A stretch of DNA of 64,000 nt. It comes from Patiriisocius sp047731265 (GTDB lineage Bacteria; Bacteroidota; Bacteroidia; Flavobacteriales; Flavobacteriaceae). The DNA lies in the NCBI RefSeq assembly GCF_047731265.1, contig NZ_CP159835.1, positions 1 to 64,000 on the forward strand. Reading direction: 5' to 3'. Under the pieces are notes generated by a model. That model was not told where the DNA came from. It searched no databases and worked only from the letters and a program-made list of their open reading frames with translations. Below, piece after piece: positions 1 through 8,670 of this stretch (the stretch's first letter is position 1; each line of letters begins with the position of its first letter). The position numbers and the translations under genes were made by a program.

Positions 1-100
1 TATTTGTTCACATATTTGTGTTGTTAAAATATCGAAATAAAACAGCCGTTTTTTCATTTTAACTAGAATAAAAATAAATCTAAATTCCTTATCAAAAACT

Positions 101-1531
101 ATGACTAATACTGCTGAAACTGTTTGGACAAATTGCCTTTCGTTTATCGAGGACAATATAACCCAACAAGCGTATAAAACATGGTTCGAACCTATCAAAG
201 CAGTAAAACTTACCGATAATGCATTGAACATTCAAGTGCCCAGTAAATTCTTTTATGAATGGCTAGAAGAGCATTATGTTAAATTATTAAAAGTCGCACT
301 CACTAAAGAGTTAGGTGCTACTGCAAAACTGGTGTATGTTATCCGAATGGAAAACACCTACGGAAACAAACAACCTTTTACTGAACGCATCCCCAGTTCT
401 AATCGAAGTAACAGCACGTCCTCACAAAATGTTAATGTTCCCTTAAAGAGCAAGAGTCCGGAGCTTAAAAACCCGTTTATAATACCTGGAATTCGTAACG
501 TTAAGATCGAATCACAACTAAATCCTAACTACAATTTTGAAAACTACTTAGAAGGAGAATCAAATAGGCTAGCGCGCTCTGCAGGTATTGCAGTGGCAAA
601 TAAGCCGGGAGGAACTTCTTTTAACCCGTTACTTATCTTTGGAGGAGTAGGATTAGGAAAAACCCATTTAGCACACGCAATTGGTGTTGATGTAAAGGAT
701 AAATATCCTGAAAAAACAGTGCTTTATATATCTGCTGAAAAATTTGTTCAACAATATAGCGAAAGTGTAAAAAAGAATAATCGCAACGACTTTATTCATT
801 TCTATCAAGTGATCGATGTTTTGATAGTGGACGACATCCAATTACTTTCTGGTAAAGCAGGTACTCAAGATGTATTTTTTCACATCTTCAATCATTTACA
901 CCAAAATGGAAAGCAGGTAATTTTAACCAGCGATAAAGCACCCGTAGATATGATCGACATTGAGCAGCGCTTACTCTCCCGTTTCAAATGGGGACTTTCG
1001 GCAGAGCTCAATCATCCGGATTACGAAACGCGTGTTGCTATCATTAAAAACAAACTATATCGTGATGGTGTTGAAATGCCAGATGATATTGTGGAATTTT
1101 TAGCGAACAACATAAAAACTAACATTCGTGAATTAGAAGGCGCTATCATATCCTTGATTGCACACTCTTCTTTCAACAAAAAGGAAATAACAATCGATCT
1201 TGCTAAAAAGATTGTAGACAATTATGTGAAACACACTAAACGTGAAGTTTCTATAGACTACATTCAAAAAGTAGTGAGTGATTATTTCCAAATGGATGTG
1301 GAAACACTGCAGTCTAAAACCAGAAAACGTCATATCGTACAAGCGAGACAATTAGCAATGTTCTTTGCAAAAAAGTTCACAAAAGCATCATTAGCGTCAA
1401 TTGGATCTCAAATAGGACAACGTGACCATGCAACCGTATTGCACGCCTGTAAAACGGTAGACAACCTCTCAAGCACAGATAAGCAGTTTAGAAAGTATGT
1501 AGAAGACCTTCAAAAAAAGTTGACGATTTAG
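101..1531 (+). CDS. dnaA: Chromosomal replication initiator DnaA
   Basis: DnaA binds the origin and opens it as an ATP-dependent AAA+ oligomer that loads the replicative helicase. The 476-residue protein has the full architecture: an N-terminal interaction domain (about 1-85), a variable Ser/Asn-rich linker (about 95-125), the AAA+ core with Walker A GGVGLGKTH (181-189) and Walker B VLIVDDIQ (about 240-247), and the C-terminal DNA-binding domain with the DnaA signature RDHATVLHACK (about 441-451). Length is normal for Bacteroidota. The start is the first ATG of the frame and gives the usual N-terminus. The gene faces the next one tail to tail across a shared terminator hairpin. The 100 bases upstream are AT-rich, and I saw no convincing DnaA-box cluster in them. 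Confidence 0.98.
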   Translation: MTNTAETVWTNCLSFIEDNITQQAYKTWFEPIKAVKLTDNALNIQVPSKFFYEWLEEHYVKLLKVALTKELGATAKLVYVIRMENTYGNKQPFTERIPSSNRSNSTSSQNVNVPLKSKSPELKNPFIIPGIRNVKIESQLNPNYNFENYLEGESNRLARSAGIAVANKPGGTSFNPLLIFGGVGLGKTHLAHAIGVDVKDKYPEKTVLYISAEKFVQQYSESVKKNNRNDFIHFYQVIDVLIVDDIQLLSGKAGTQDVFFHIFNHLHQNGKQVILTSDKAPVDMIDIEQRLLSRFKWGLSAELNHPDYETRVAIIKNKLYRDGVEMPDDIVEFLANNIKTNIRELEGAIISLIAHSSFNKKEITIDLAKKIVDNYVKHTKREVSIDYIQKVVSDYFQMDVETLQSKTRKRHIVQARQLAMFFAKKFTKASLASIGSQIGQRDHATVLHACKTVDNLSSTDKQFRKYVEDLQKKLTI

Positions 1532-1583
1532 AAAAATCTCAATAATAACAACCAAAACCACAAGTTTTTTATTCATATTATAC

Positions 1584-1622
1584 AACCAAAAAAGTCTCGT
1601 TTAAAACGAGACTTTTTTGGTT
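1584..1622. terminator. Bidirectional intrinsic terminator between dnaA and the permease gene
   Basis: A perfect inverted repeat with 19-base arms and a single unpaired central base; the core arms read AAAAAAGTCTCGTTT and AAACGAGACTTTTTT. A-rich and T-rich flanks make it work in both directions. It lies between the convergent dnaA and the permease gene that ends at 1712. Confidence 0.85.
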
Positions 1623-1711
1623 ATATAACTTTGCGCTATGTACTTTAAATATGGATTCCTCCCTTGAGCGTTATTATGAGTATGTCACTTAATTAAGATA
1701 TAAATTGTTTA

Positions 1712-2950
1712 TCACTCAAATCGAATGGCGCGCACTGGAGAAATCTTTGAAATGATATAACTAGGAATCAATAAAATAATAAAACATAACACGAAGGTCC
1801 CTGCGTTTAGTGCTAAAACATACGACCAGTGCAAATACACGGGAGCTTGATCCACATAATAAGTATCTGGATTTAAAGGAAACAAGTTAAATTGTTGTTG
1901 CAAAATGAGCAACCCTATTCCAATAAGGTTTCCCCAAAACAACCCAACGCCTACTAAATACATTGCATTGTAGATAAAAATCTTTCTGACACTCCAATCA
2001 TTACTCCCCAATGCTTTTAAAACACCAATCATTTTAGTCCGCTCCAGAATAAGGACTAACAAAGCCGTTATCATATTAAATCCAGCAACCACGATCATCA
2101 TTACTATAATGAGCCCAATATTAAAATCAAATAAATCCAACCATTCAAAAATAGAATAAAATTTACCTCGTATGGTCTGCGTATCCAAGGTGCTGCCAAC
2201 GTTATTATAAATCGTATTATTAATTGCATCAATATTATCAAAGTCATCTACAAATAACTCAAAAGCTCCAATTTCGCTGGGCTCCCATTTGTTGAGTCGC
2301 TGTATGTGTCTGAGATCTGCAATTATAAACTGTGCATCAAATTGCTGAAAGCCACTATTATAAATTCCAGAAATTGTAAAGGCACGAGTACGCGGTGCCT
2401 TTTGACTTTGTTCCTCAAAAAAATAGGCCAAGACTTTATCTCCTAAAGCCAATTGCAACCTGTTAGCAAAATACTCAGACAACAAAATCTCGTTACTCAT
2501 TGCCTTGGTTTGGTAGTCGGGCAATTTTCCTTCTACTAAAAAATCTTCGAAATACTGCCAATTATAATCCGAACCAACTCCTTTGACGATAACCCCTTCA
2601 AAATCTGTTTCGGTTCTTATCACAGCAGTTTTTGTCGCTGTCTTTTGAATGTGAATTACATTTTCTGAAAGCTTAAAATCTGGATAAAAGTCCTGTTCAG
2701 TAGAAATAGGAATCTGTGAATCATCTGAGAAATTAGTGTCAAAATTAGTAATAATGATATCACCATTAAAAGCCGAAACCTTTTCTCGCACTTTTTTTTG
2801 AAGTCCAACTCCAGTAGCAATAGCGATTAACATCATAATCATGCCCAATGCAATTGCAACAATAGCAATTTTTATAATTGGTGCTGAAATGCTACTTTTA
2901 TACTCCTTAGAAGCAACAACGCGACGGGCGATAAAAAATTCGAAATTCAC
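1712..2950 (-). CDS. FtsX/MacB-like ABC transporter permease (LolC/LolE type)
   Basis: A 412-residue inner-membrane permease. It has one N-terminal transmembrane helix (about 24-50), a large periplasmic domain, and three C-terminal helices (about 280-305, 325-350 and 375-400). This is the FtsX/MacB topology of LolC/LolE subunits, which extract lipoproteins for transfer to the outer membrane. The N-terminus MNFEFFIARR is the start usually seen in flavobacterial homologues. No ATPase gene is adjacent, so a LolD partner must be encoded elsewhere. The start codon is only 9 bases from that of the divergent gene, so each gene's promoter must lie within the other's coding sequence or signal-peptide region. 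The exact substrate is not shown by the sequence. Confidence 0.85.
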   Translation of the reverse strand: MNFEFFIARRVVASKEYKSSISAPIIKIAIVAIALGMIMMLIAIATGVGLQKKVREKVSAFNGDIIITNFDTNFSDDSQIPISTEQDFYPDFKLSENVIHIQKTATKTAVIRTETDFEGVIVKGVGSDYNWQYFEDFLVEGKLPDYQTKAMSNEILLSEYFANRLQLALGDKVLAYFFEEQSQKAPRTRAFTISGIYNSGFQQFDAQFIIADLRHIQRLNKWEPSEIGAFELFVDDFDNIDAINNTIYNNVGSTLDTQTIRGKFYSIFEWLDLFDFNIGLIIVMMIVVAGFNMITALLVLILERTKMIGVLKALGSNDWSVRKIFIYNAMYLVGVGLFWGNLIGIGLLILQQQFNLFPLNPDTYYVDQAPVYLHWSYVLALNAGTFVLCFIILLIPSYIISKISPVRAIRFE

Positions 2951-2959
2951 AGTTAAACT

Positions 2960-4291
2960 ATGGGATTATCTTTTTTCAAAAATACAGTTTTCATCCCGAT
3001 AGTCATCGGGATGGTTTTGATTTGTTTTTCCTGCGGAAATACATTTGGCGAAACCAATTCAAAATATAACGATGGATTGGATAATTTTATTGACAATGGC
3101 AAAGTCAATCAAAAAGACTCCATCAAAGAACCAAAAATTGGAAGGCTCATTACTTCAAAAAACACCGGTATAAAAACAGCTGCGAACCTATGGCAAAAAT
3201 ACATGCCATTGCTAAAAGACAAGAAAGTTGGAATTGTTGCAAATCAAACTTCGGTTGTTAATGACACCCTAACAGCTCCAAATGAAACACGCGTTGTAGA
3301 TTTTCATTTAGTAGATTTTATTTATGAATTCGACAATCAAGTAGTCAAAGTATTCGCCCCTGAACACGGTTTTCGTGGTACTGCAGATGCTGGCGAGGCG
3401 GTAAAAGATGGTATCGATTCAAAAACAAGAATTCCAATTATTTCGCTCTACGGAAAAAACAAAAAACCAAGTCCAGAACAATTAGCAGGTATCGAAGTGA
3501 TGGTCTTTGATATTCAAGATGTGGGCGCACGATTCTACACTTATATCTCTACCCTTCATTATGTAATGGAAGCCTGTGCCGAAGCGAATATCCCAGTGAT
3601 AGTGCTTGACCGGCCTAATCCAAATGGCCATTATACAGACGGACCCATTTTAGAAAAGCAACATAAAAGCTTTGTAGGAATGCACCCTGTTCCTGTAGTT
3701 CACGGTATGACTATTGGCGAATATGCTCAAATGATAAACGGCGAAGGCTGGCTAGAAAATAACTCAAAATGTGATTTGACTATTATTAAAATGGAGAACT
3801 ACACCCACAAAACTTCCTATTCGTTGCCTATAAAACCATCCCCCAATCTACCAAACGACATCGCTATTAATTTATATCCAAGCCTTTGCTTTTTTGAAGG
3901 CAGCATTGTTAGTGCTGGACGTGGAACTGATAATCAGTTTCAAATATTTGGTGCGCCCAGTTTACCTAAAGAATTTTATAAATACAGCTTTACTCCGCAA
4001 GCAAACGTAGGTGCAAAATATCCCAAATTCAAAGAAAAATTATGTCACGGAAAAGATCTTAGGAATACCAAACAGTTAGACATATTAAATCTAAAATGGC
4101 TTATTGAGGCATACGTTGCCAACGGAAAGAAAACAGCATTCTTTAATAATTTCTTTACAAAACTAGCCGGGACCGAAAAACTACAAAAGCAAATCGAACA
4201 AGGATATACCTATCCAGAAATTCGAAAAACGTGGCTGAAAGACTTAGAAAAGTATGATGTAATGCGAAAACAATATTTGTTGTACCCCTAG
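2960..4291 (+). CDS. namZ: DUF1343 / NamZ-family exo-beta-N-acetylmuramidase, lipoprotein
   Basis: A 443-residue protein of the DUF1343 family (glycoside hydrolase family GH171). Characterised members release terminal N-acetylmuramic acid from peptidoglycan fragments. Residues 1-25 form a hydrophobic signal ending in a lipobox-like CFSC, so it is probably a lipoprotein. Family hallmarks are the KVGIVANQTSVV segment, the APEHGFRGTADAGE motif, DVGARFYTYISTLHY and DRPNPNGHYTDGP. About 55 residues between the lipid anchor and the domain are low-complexity linker. The gene ends 11 bases from the convergent YkgJ-like gene. The family is clear; substrate specificity is inferred from characterised members. 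Confidence 0.88.
   Translation: MGLSFFKNTVFIPIVIGMVLICFSCGNTFGETNSKYNDGLDNFIDNGKVNQKDSIKEPKIGRLITSKNTGIKTAANLWQKYMPLLKDKKVGIVANQTSVVNDTLTAPNETRVVDFHLVDFIYEFDNQVVKVFAPEHGFRGTADAGEAVKDGIDSKTRIPIISLYGKNKKPSPEQLAGIEVMVFDIQDVGARFYTYISTLHYVMEACAEANIPVIVLDRPNPNGHYTDGPILEKQHKSFVGMHPVPVVHGMTIGEYAQMINGEGWLENNSKCDLTIIKMENYTHKTSYSLPIKPSPNLPNDIAINLYPSLCFFEGSIVSAGRGTDNQFQIFGAPSLPKEFYKYSFTPQANVGAKYPKFKEKLCHGKDLRNTKQLDILNLKWLIEAYVANGKKTAFFNNFFTKLAGTEKLQKQIEQGYTYPEIRKTWLKDLEKYDVMRKQYLLYP
2992..3013. repeat. Palindrome inside the NamZ signal-peptide codons
   Basis: CATCCCGAT and ATCGGGATG flank the 4-base centre AGTC, giving a perfect 9-base inverted repeat. It encodes the I-P-I-V-I-G-M part of the signal peptide. 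ATCCCGAT/ATCGGGAT palindromes are, from general familiarity, a recurring dispersed motif in flavobacterial genomes, though they are normally intergenic. Seen once in this window. Confidence 0.6.
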
Positions 4292-4302
4292 CATTATTAA
4301 GC

Positions 4303-4806
4303 TCACTTCTTCCCAAACTCAATTCGCTTTCTCATTTCCTCAACAATTGAAAACGCAGCTGGGCAAACCGCTACATTTTTTAAAGTAAGATTCGAAATTT
4401 GTTGAAACCTCTTTCTATTTGTATGGGGGAATTCGCTGCACGCTTTTGGTCTAACATCATAAATACTACAATAATTATCCGCACCTAAAAATGCGCAAGG
4501 CACTTCTTTTAATACATAATCGTTGTCCTCATCAACTTGCAAGTATTGCTCAATAAATACCTGTTCTTTAATTCTAAAATGTTTTGAAATACGCGAAATA
4601 TCTTTATCGGTAAAGAGGGGTCCAGTTGTTTTACAGCAATTGGCACATTCCAAACAGTCTGTTTTTTTAAATTCGGCTTCGTGCAATGCCACCATCAGCG
4701 TATCCAAATGCTTAGGTGTTTTTTTCTTCAGCTTCGTAAAGAACTTTTTATGTTCGGTATGTTTATCTTTGGCGCGTTTGGGAAGCGACTCTAAGCGTTT
4801 TTGCAT
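4303..4806 (-). CDS. YkgJ-family cysteine-cluster protein
   Basis: A 167-residue cytoplasmic protein of the YkgJ family (predicted Fe or Zn chelation; function unestablished). The cysteine cluster ECANCCKTTGP lies at about 57-67. Two further conserved segments follow, CAFLGADNYCSIYDVRPKACSEFP (about 104-127, read from the ORF) and a last Cys near 148. A basic, Lys-rich N-terminus precedes the cluster. A perfect -7 box lies four bases upstream of the ATG (4811-4818), so the mRNA may be leaderless. It is convergent with the NamZ gene. Confidence 0.88.
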   Translation of the reverse strand: MQKRLESLPKRAKDKHTEHKKFFTKLKKKTPKHLDTLMVALHEAEFKKTDCLECANCCKTTGPLFTDKDISRISKHFRIKEQVFIEQYLQVDEDNDYVLKEVPCAFLGADNYCSIYDVRPKACSEFPHTNRKRFQQISNLTLKNVAVCPAAFSIVEEMRKRIEFGKK

Positions 4807-4810
4807 ACTA

Positions 4811-4818
4811 CAAAAGTA
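4811..4818 (-). promoter_or_regulatory. -7 box TACTTTTG of the YkgJ-like gene
   Basis: On the minus strand this reads TACTTTTG, a perfect TAnnTTTG. It sits 4 bases before the ATG at 4806, so transcription would begin at or inside the start codon. No TTG was found at the expected -33 spacing. The 8-mer consensus occurs by chance at this base composition, so support is positional. Confidence 0.4.
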
Positions 4819-4865
4819 ATTAAAACAGGTGTTAAAATTTCGATTTCATAAATAACTATGCACAA

Positions 4866-5597
4866 ATGAGCGACATCTTAGGCAAAGCACTGCAAGACTA
4901 TCAAAACGGAAACTATACCGAAGACATCACTACCGAAACAAACATAAGTGAGGAAGATGCGCTACCACTTCCTTATTTGTTTAGAGATTTTGACACCATG
5001 CCAGCTTTAGAACAAACTGCCTTGAAATATTGTGAAGGCAGTGTTTTTGATGTTGGTTGCGGTGCTGGAAGTCAGGCATTGTACCTTCAGCAAAAAGGAC
5101 ATCAAGTTACTGCTATTGATATTTCAGAAGGCGCCATTACCGTTGCAAAACAGCGTGGTGTGAACAATGCTAGAAAAACTTCAGTACTGGATTTTAAAAA
5201 CGAAACCTTTCACACCATTTTAATATTAATGAATGGTACGGGTATTTTCCAAAAAATGGAATTTGTTGCAATCTATCTTCAGCATTTAAAAACTTTATTG
5301 AAGAAAGACGGACAAATTTTAATAGACTCTAGCGACTTAAAATACATGTATGGCACTTTTGAAACCGAGGAAGGTGAAGGAATTATAGTGCCTCCTGAAC
5401 GCTATTATGGCGAATTAGAATTCACTATGGCTTATAAAAATGAAAAAAGCGCACCATTTCCTTGGTTGTACTTAGACAAAGAACGCTTTGCATTGATGGC
5501 CCAAAATAATGGCTTTAAGTTTAAAATCTTGTATGAGGGCGAAAACTTCGACTATCTCGCGCAACTTACTATTTTGGAGAATATCCCTTTGCAGTAA
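4866..5597 (+). CDS. Class I SAM-dependent methyltransferase
   Basis: A 243-residue soluble methyltransferase. SAM-binding motif I is VFDVGCGAGSQALYLQQKG (about 60-78), and the acidic end of strand beta-2 follows at AIDIS. The rest shows the Rossmann methyltransferase pattern with LKKDGQILID. The substrate cannot be read from the sequence. The 3' end overlaps the 3' end of the decayed DUF2059 gene on the other strand by 29 bases. Confidence 0.85.
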   Translation: MSDILGKALQDYQNGNYTEDITTETNISEEDALPLPYLFRDFDTMPALEQTALKYCEGSVFDVGCGAGSQALYLQQKGHQVTAIDISEGAITVAKQRGVNNARKTSVLDFKNETFHTILILMNGTGIFQKMEFVAIYLQHLKTLLKKDGQILIDSSDLKYMYGTFETEEGEGIIVPPERYYGELEFTMAYKNEKSAPFPWLYLDKERFALMAQNNGFKFKILYEGENFDYLAQLTILENIPLQ

Positions 5598-6102
5598 GGC
5601 TGTTCATCGCTGCATTAAAAAGATCGCGACTCCAAAATTCGCTAATTTGAGACACATCGGTAGTTAATTCCAACTTTACGCCGTCTACTTTTTTATAGAG
5701 ATCGCTTGTATAAAATTCACCCACAACGAGTCGTTGTTCTTTATTTAGGGAGTCAAGACCTAACCTCATTTGCAAGCCTGCTTCACTTGATTAGAAATCA
5801 AACATTTGCGAAATTTATTCTTCATTAAAATACTTTCGATACGCAGAGGCAAACATTCTTATAACTTGATTTACAGATTTAGATTTGTCCTTACCTAATG
5901 TATCCCATTCAGATTGAGGTACTTTGGCATTGGCAAATTGTTGCTTTAAAACGTTAATCATGTCATCGTACACCGTGTTATATTATTTTACCGTTCCGTT
6001 TACCGTTAAATAAGTAATGACTTCCTGTTAAAATTTATTTTGTACAGTAGCTGAAAAACAAATAACACATAAAAGCGTTAAAAATACAAAGCGTAGTTTC
6101 AT
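5569..6102 (-). pseudogene. DUF2059-like protein gene broken by four in-frame TAA codons
   Basis: Reading from the ATG at 6102 gives one continuous 177-codon frame with an export signal (MKLRFVFLTLLCVICFSA) and a DUF2059-like body: ITYLTVNGTVK, the YDDMINVLKQQFANAKVP segment, FASAYRKYFNEE, and WSRDLFNAAMNSLTAKGY at the C-terminus. The frame is interrupted by TAA at 6030-6028, 5985-5983, 5817-5815 and 5793-5791, with no insertion or deletion. Only the last 68 codons remain open. The family match is from memory of flavobacterial DUF2059 proteins and is moderately sure; the four stops are read directly. Confidence 0.75.
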
Positions 6103-6204
6103 TAGTATAATCTATTTTGAAATGGTGAAAATTGAAAAACCAAAAACGATGTGTTAAATTGAATAAAAAATGTTAATGGGGATTTCAAAATGCGATTAAA
6201 AAGT

Positions 6205-6212
6205 TATGTTTG
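6205..6212 (+). promoter_or_regulatory. -7 box TATGTTTG of the metalloprotease gene
   Basis: A perfect TAnnTTTG, 24 bases before the ATG at 6237. It overlaps the in-frame TTG at 6210, which argues that TTG is not the start codon. No clear -33 TTG is present. Confidence 0.45.
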
Positions 6213-6236
6213 CTAAAACACAAATTTAATTCCACG

Positions 6237-7019
6237 ATGAGTTTTCTTAAAAAAATTACCTATTTGTTTATTTTACTAGTGATAATTATCGCTTGTAAAA
6301 GCGACGATGATAATGTAACCGAAGATCCAAAAGCAGAAAATCGAAAAGCACTAGGAACATCTGCAGAGGACTTATTGTCTTCAGAAACCTTTAAAAGTTT
6401 GACGGTAGAATTGGTATATTCTCAAGGCTTTAGACCAAGTCAAGAAACCTTAGATAGTTTTCAAGAGTTTATATTAAATAGAGTAAATAAAACAGATGGC
6501 GTTAAGTTTGTTGAAAATATAGTGCCTGAACAACCCGGAGCTCCTTTTACAATTGAAGAAATTAGAGACATTGAAGAAAATATCCGCACAGAGTATACCG
6601 TTGGGGATGACATAGCAGTATACGTTTTCTTTTCTAACGGAAACAATATAAACGACACAAGCACCACGGTAACATTGGGTACTGCTTATCAAAACACATC
6701 ATTAGTAGTATACCAAAGAACACTGCAACAAATTACTGAAAATGAGCCTGAAAATTTACCACTGTTAGAAGTTACCACGCTAAATCACGAGTTTGGACAT
6801 TTGTTTGGATTGGTAAACATTCAAAATGATGATATTCATCCAGGCGATACCCACGAAGATCCATTGCGAGCAAAACATTGCGTTGTTGAAGAATGCTTGA
6901 TGTATTTTGAGGCCTTAAACATAACCCGAATTATGGAGCGATTAAGAAGTCGTCGTGGTCAGGTAGCACAACTAGACCCTCTTTGTATCGAAGATTTACA
7001 GGCTAAAGGTGGTAAGTAG
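6237..7019 (+). CDS. Metzincin-like zinc metalloprotease, lipoprotein
   Basis: A 260-residue predicted lipoprotein metalloprotease. The signal peptide MSFLKKITYLFILLVIIIAC ends in a lipobox Cys followed by KSDDDN, the acidic +2 region common in exported Bacteroidota lipoproteins. The active-site motif HEFGHLFGLVN (HExxHxxGxxN) lies at about 184-194. A Cys/His-rich tail follows (HPGDTHEDPLRAKHCVVEECLM), with the Met expected of a metzincin Met-turn. The third zinc ligand is uncertain: the canonical position is Asn, and a downstream His or Asp may serve. The ATG at 6237 was chosen over an upstream TTG because of the signal peptide and the -7 box. Confidence 0.82.
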   Translation: MSFLKKITYLFILLVIIIACKSDDDNVTEDPKAENRKALGTSAEDLLSSETFKSLTVELVYSQGFRPSQETLDSFQEFILNRVNKTDGVKFVENIVPEQPGAPFTIEEIRDIEENIRTEYTVGDDIAVYVFFSNGNNINDTSTTVTLGTAYQNTSLVVYQRTLQQITENEPENLPLLEVTTLNHEFGHLFGLVNIQNDDIHPGDTHEDPLRAKHCVVEECLMYFEALNITRIMERLRSRRGQVAQLDPLCIEDLQAKGGK

Positions 7020-7065
7020 GACTTTTAAGTTTTAAAACCATCCGAACAAACACTTTGTTACATTT

Positions 7066-8544
7066 TTAAGAATGAAACTTGGCATTTAATTCTTCCACAA
7101 TGAGCTCTATCTTTTTGTTTTTAGCCACTTTATCTAAAATAATTGCTGGAGCTTGTCTAACCTTACAGTCTTTAATAAAACAGCGCTCACAAGTTACCCC
7201 TACATTTTTATTTGCGATTTTGAGGTCTCCTAAAAAATTCAATTTTCGCTGTAATTGCCTATTAATCAACAAACCAACACTAATACTTCGATAATGATGC
7301 TCCTTAAAAGGATCTCTAGTTGCAGAGGAAAACACTAAGTATTTAGTGCCCTCATCTTCATAATTCGAAATTTGCAAATCAAATTCATGTTTCTTTTTGC
7401 CTCTACTAATACTTTTTAAAACCTCTAAAGACACCCAACGTCTGCAATAATGTTCATTAGTTTCGTTAGCATGTGGCGAATGGTGATGCGACAAATGCAA
7501 TTCTTTTTTAAGGTGAAATTTATCACTTCCGGCTTTGTGTGTAAATCTTAAGAAAAACAAGTTTTGAATATTAAATCCCTTAGGCAAAATATTAGTTAAC
7601 CGTTGATAAAAAGATTCTGGCGAAGCATTAAAAGATGTTATAGCTTTTAAAAATAATGATGTATCAAAAGTCTGCTTTTCAAAAATTTCATTTAGTTGCG
7701 CTTTAATTTTAGCGTGAGGTATAATTAAAGCACCTGCAAAATAAGAAGCATAAAAGTTATTTAAAACTTGGTCAAACGTGTCAAACTTTATCCAAGGAAA
7801 AGTATACAAGCGTTCTTTTATATCAAGAAAATTATAGGCCAATTCTTTTGCGTAGATAAAAGTACGTTGCGCTTCATCTATTTCATTTGTGAGTAATAAA
7901 GTTCTGGTATTTGGCACAAACACAGATCGTAAATTCCCTAAAGCTTCGTATTTACTTAATTCATTGTCTTTTAAAGTATACCCATACTCTTCAATCAATA
8001 TTTCCTCTAATTCTTTGGAAGAAATTGTATGATTCAAATCTATTTGATATGCTTCGGCGAATTTTAAAACACTTTGTTCTAAATCTTCAAAATAATTTTT
8101 ATTTGCTTCCTGAAAAGAACGGACAGAAGCTAGATAAAAACTCTCCCTACTAAAATTATAATTTTGTGCTATTTCAATAATTGTACTAATAAATGCATTT
8201 ACTTTAGCAGGTGCGTTAGCAACAATATCAATTAAATTACTTTCTTTAATTCCAAAAAGTTCTAATGGAATCTCCTTTAATATTTTAGACCGCAACAATT
8301 CCCCAATTGGAGCCAAATTTTTGTCTAATTTTAAAGAAACCATTTGGTCATAAGACACTTCAAGTTTGTCTGATAGAATCGCAATTTTATCTGTTTTTGG
8401 ATATTTTTTCCCATTTTCAATTTCATTTAAATATGACTTTGACAACCCTGAGAGTTTAGATAAGCCAAATAAAGATAAATTCTTTTCAGTCCTTATCTGT
8501 TTTAGCTTTAACCCAAATATTAGTTTAATATAATCCTCTTCCAT
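7066..8544 (-). CDS. RamB/PrpR-like XRE-family regulator of acetate/glyoxylate genes
   Basis: A 492-residue regulator. An XRE helix-turn-helix occupies about 8-65 (IRTEKNLSLFGLSKLSGLSKSYLN...). It is followed by a long ligand domain with an IrrE/ImmA-like region and a C-terminal DUF2083-type segment with CERCFIKDC (about 455-463). RamB and PrpR of actinobacteria share this layout and control isocitrate lyase or methylcitrate genes; PrpR senses short-chain acyl-CoA. The IrrE HExxH is replaced by KELAY, so peptidase activity is unlikely. It is divergent from aceB, with a repeated operator-like array between them, which supports control of the glyoxylate shunt. The effector is inferred. Confidence 0.85.
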   Translation of the reverse strand: MEEDYIKLIFGLKLKQIRTEKNLSLFGLSKLSGLSKSYLNEIENGKKYPKTDKIAILSDKLEVSYDQMVSLKLDKNLAPIGELLRSKILKEIPLELFGIKESNLIDIVANAPAKVNAFISTIIEIAQNYNFSRESFYLASVRSFQEANKNYFEDLEQSVLKFAEAYQIDLNHTISSKELEEILIEEYGYTLKDNELSKYEALGNLRSVFVPNTRTLLLTNEIDEAQRTFIYAKELAYNFLDIKERLYTFPWIKFDTFDQVLNNFYASYFAGALIIPHAKIKAQLNEIFEKQTFDTSLFLKAITSFNASPESFYQRLTNILPKGFNIQNLFFLRFTHKAGSDKFHLKKELHLSHHHSPHANETNEHYCRRWVSLEVLKSISRGKKKHEFDLQISNYEDEGTKYLVFSSATRDPFKEHHYRSISVGLLINRQLQRKLNFLGDLKIANKNVGVTCERCFIKDCKVRQAPAIILDKVAKNKKIELIVEELNAKFHS

Positions 8545-8548
8545 AAAA

Positions 8549-8611
8549 GCAAATATAAGGTTTTTTGCGAATATAAATATTTAGCGAATATCATTATTTA
8601 GCGAACGTTCG
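8549..8611. promoter_or_regulatory. Four-fold operator-like repeat between regulator and aceB
   Basis: Four direct repeats: GCAAATAT at 8549, GCGAATAT at 8567, GCGAATAT at 8584 and GCGAACGT at 8601. Spacings are 18, 17 and 17 bases. The last copy is embedded in the perfect palindrome CGAACGTTCG (8602-8611). The array starts five bases upstream of the regulator's ATG and ends 60 bases before aceB. It could therefore serve both autoregulation and control of the shunt. The published RamB motif contains a TTTGCAAA-like core, which is similar. Binding is inferred. Confidence 0.65.
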
Positions 8612-8670
8612 TTTTTTTATATGAATTATTTATTTTAATATTGTTCTGTAGAATTTTAAAGAAAACTATT

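Noticed and set aside
1..100. DnaA boxes or origin upstream of dnaA
   Set aside because: TTGTTCACA at the beginning matches the TTATCCACA box at only 7 of 9 positions and stands alone; no cluster or AT-rich unwinding element could be argued in 100 bases.
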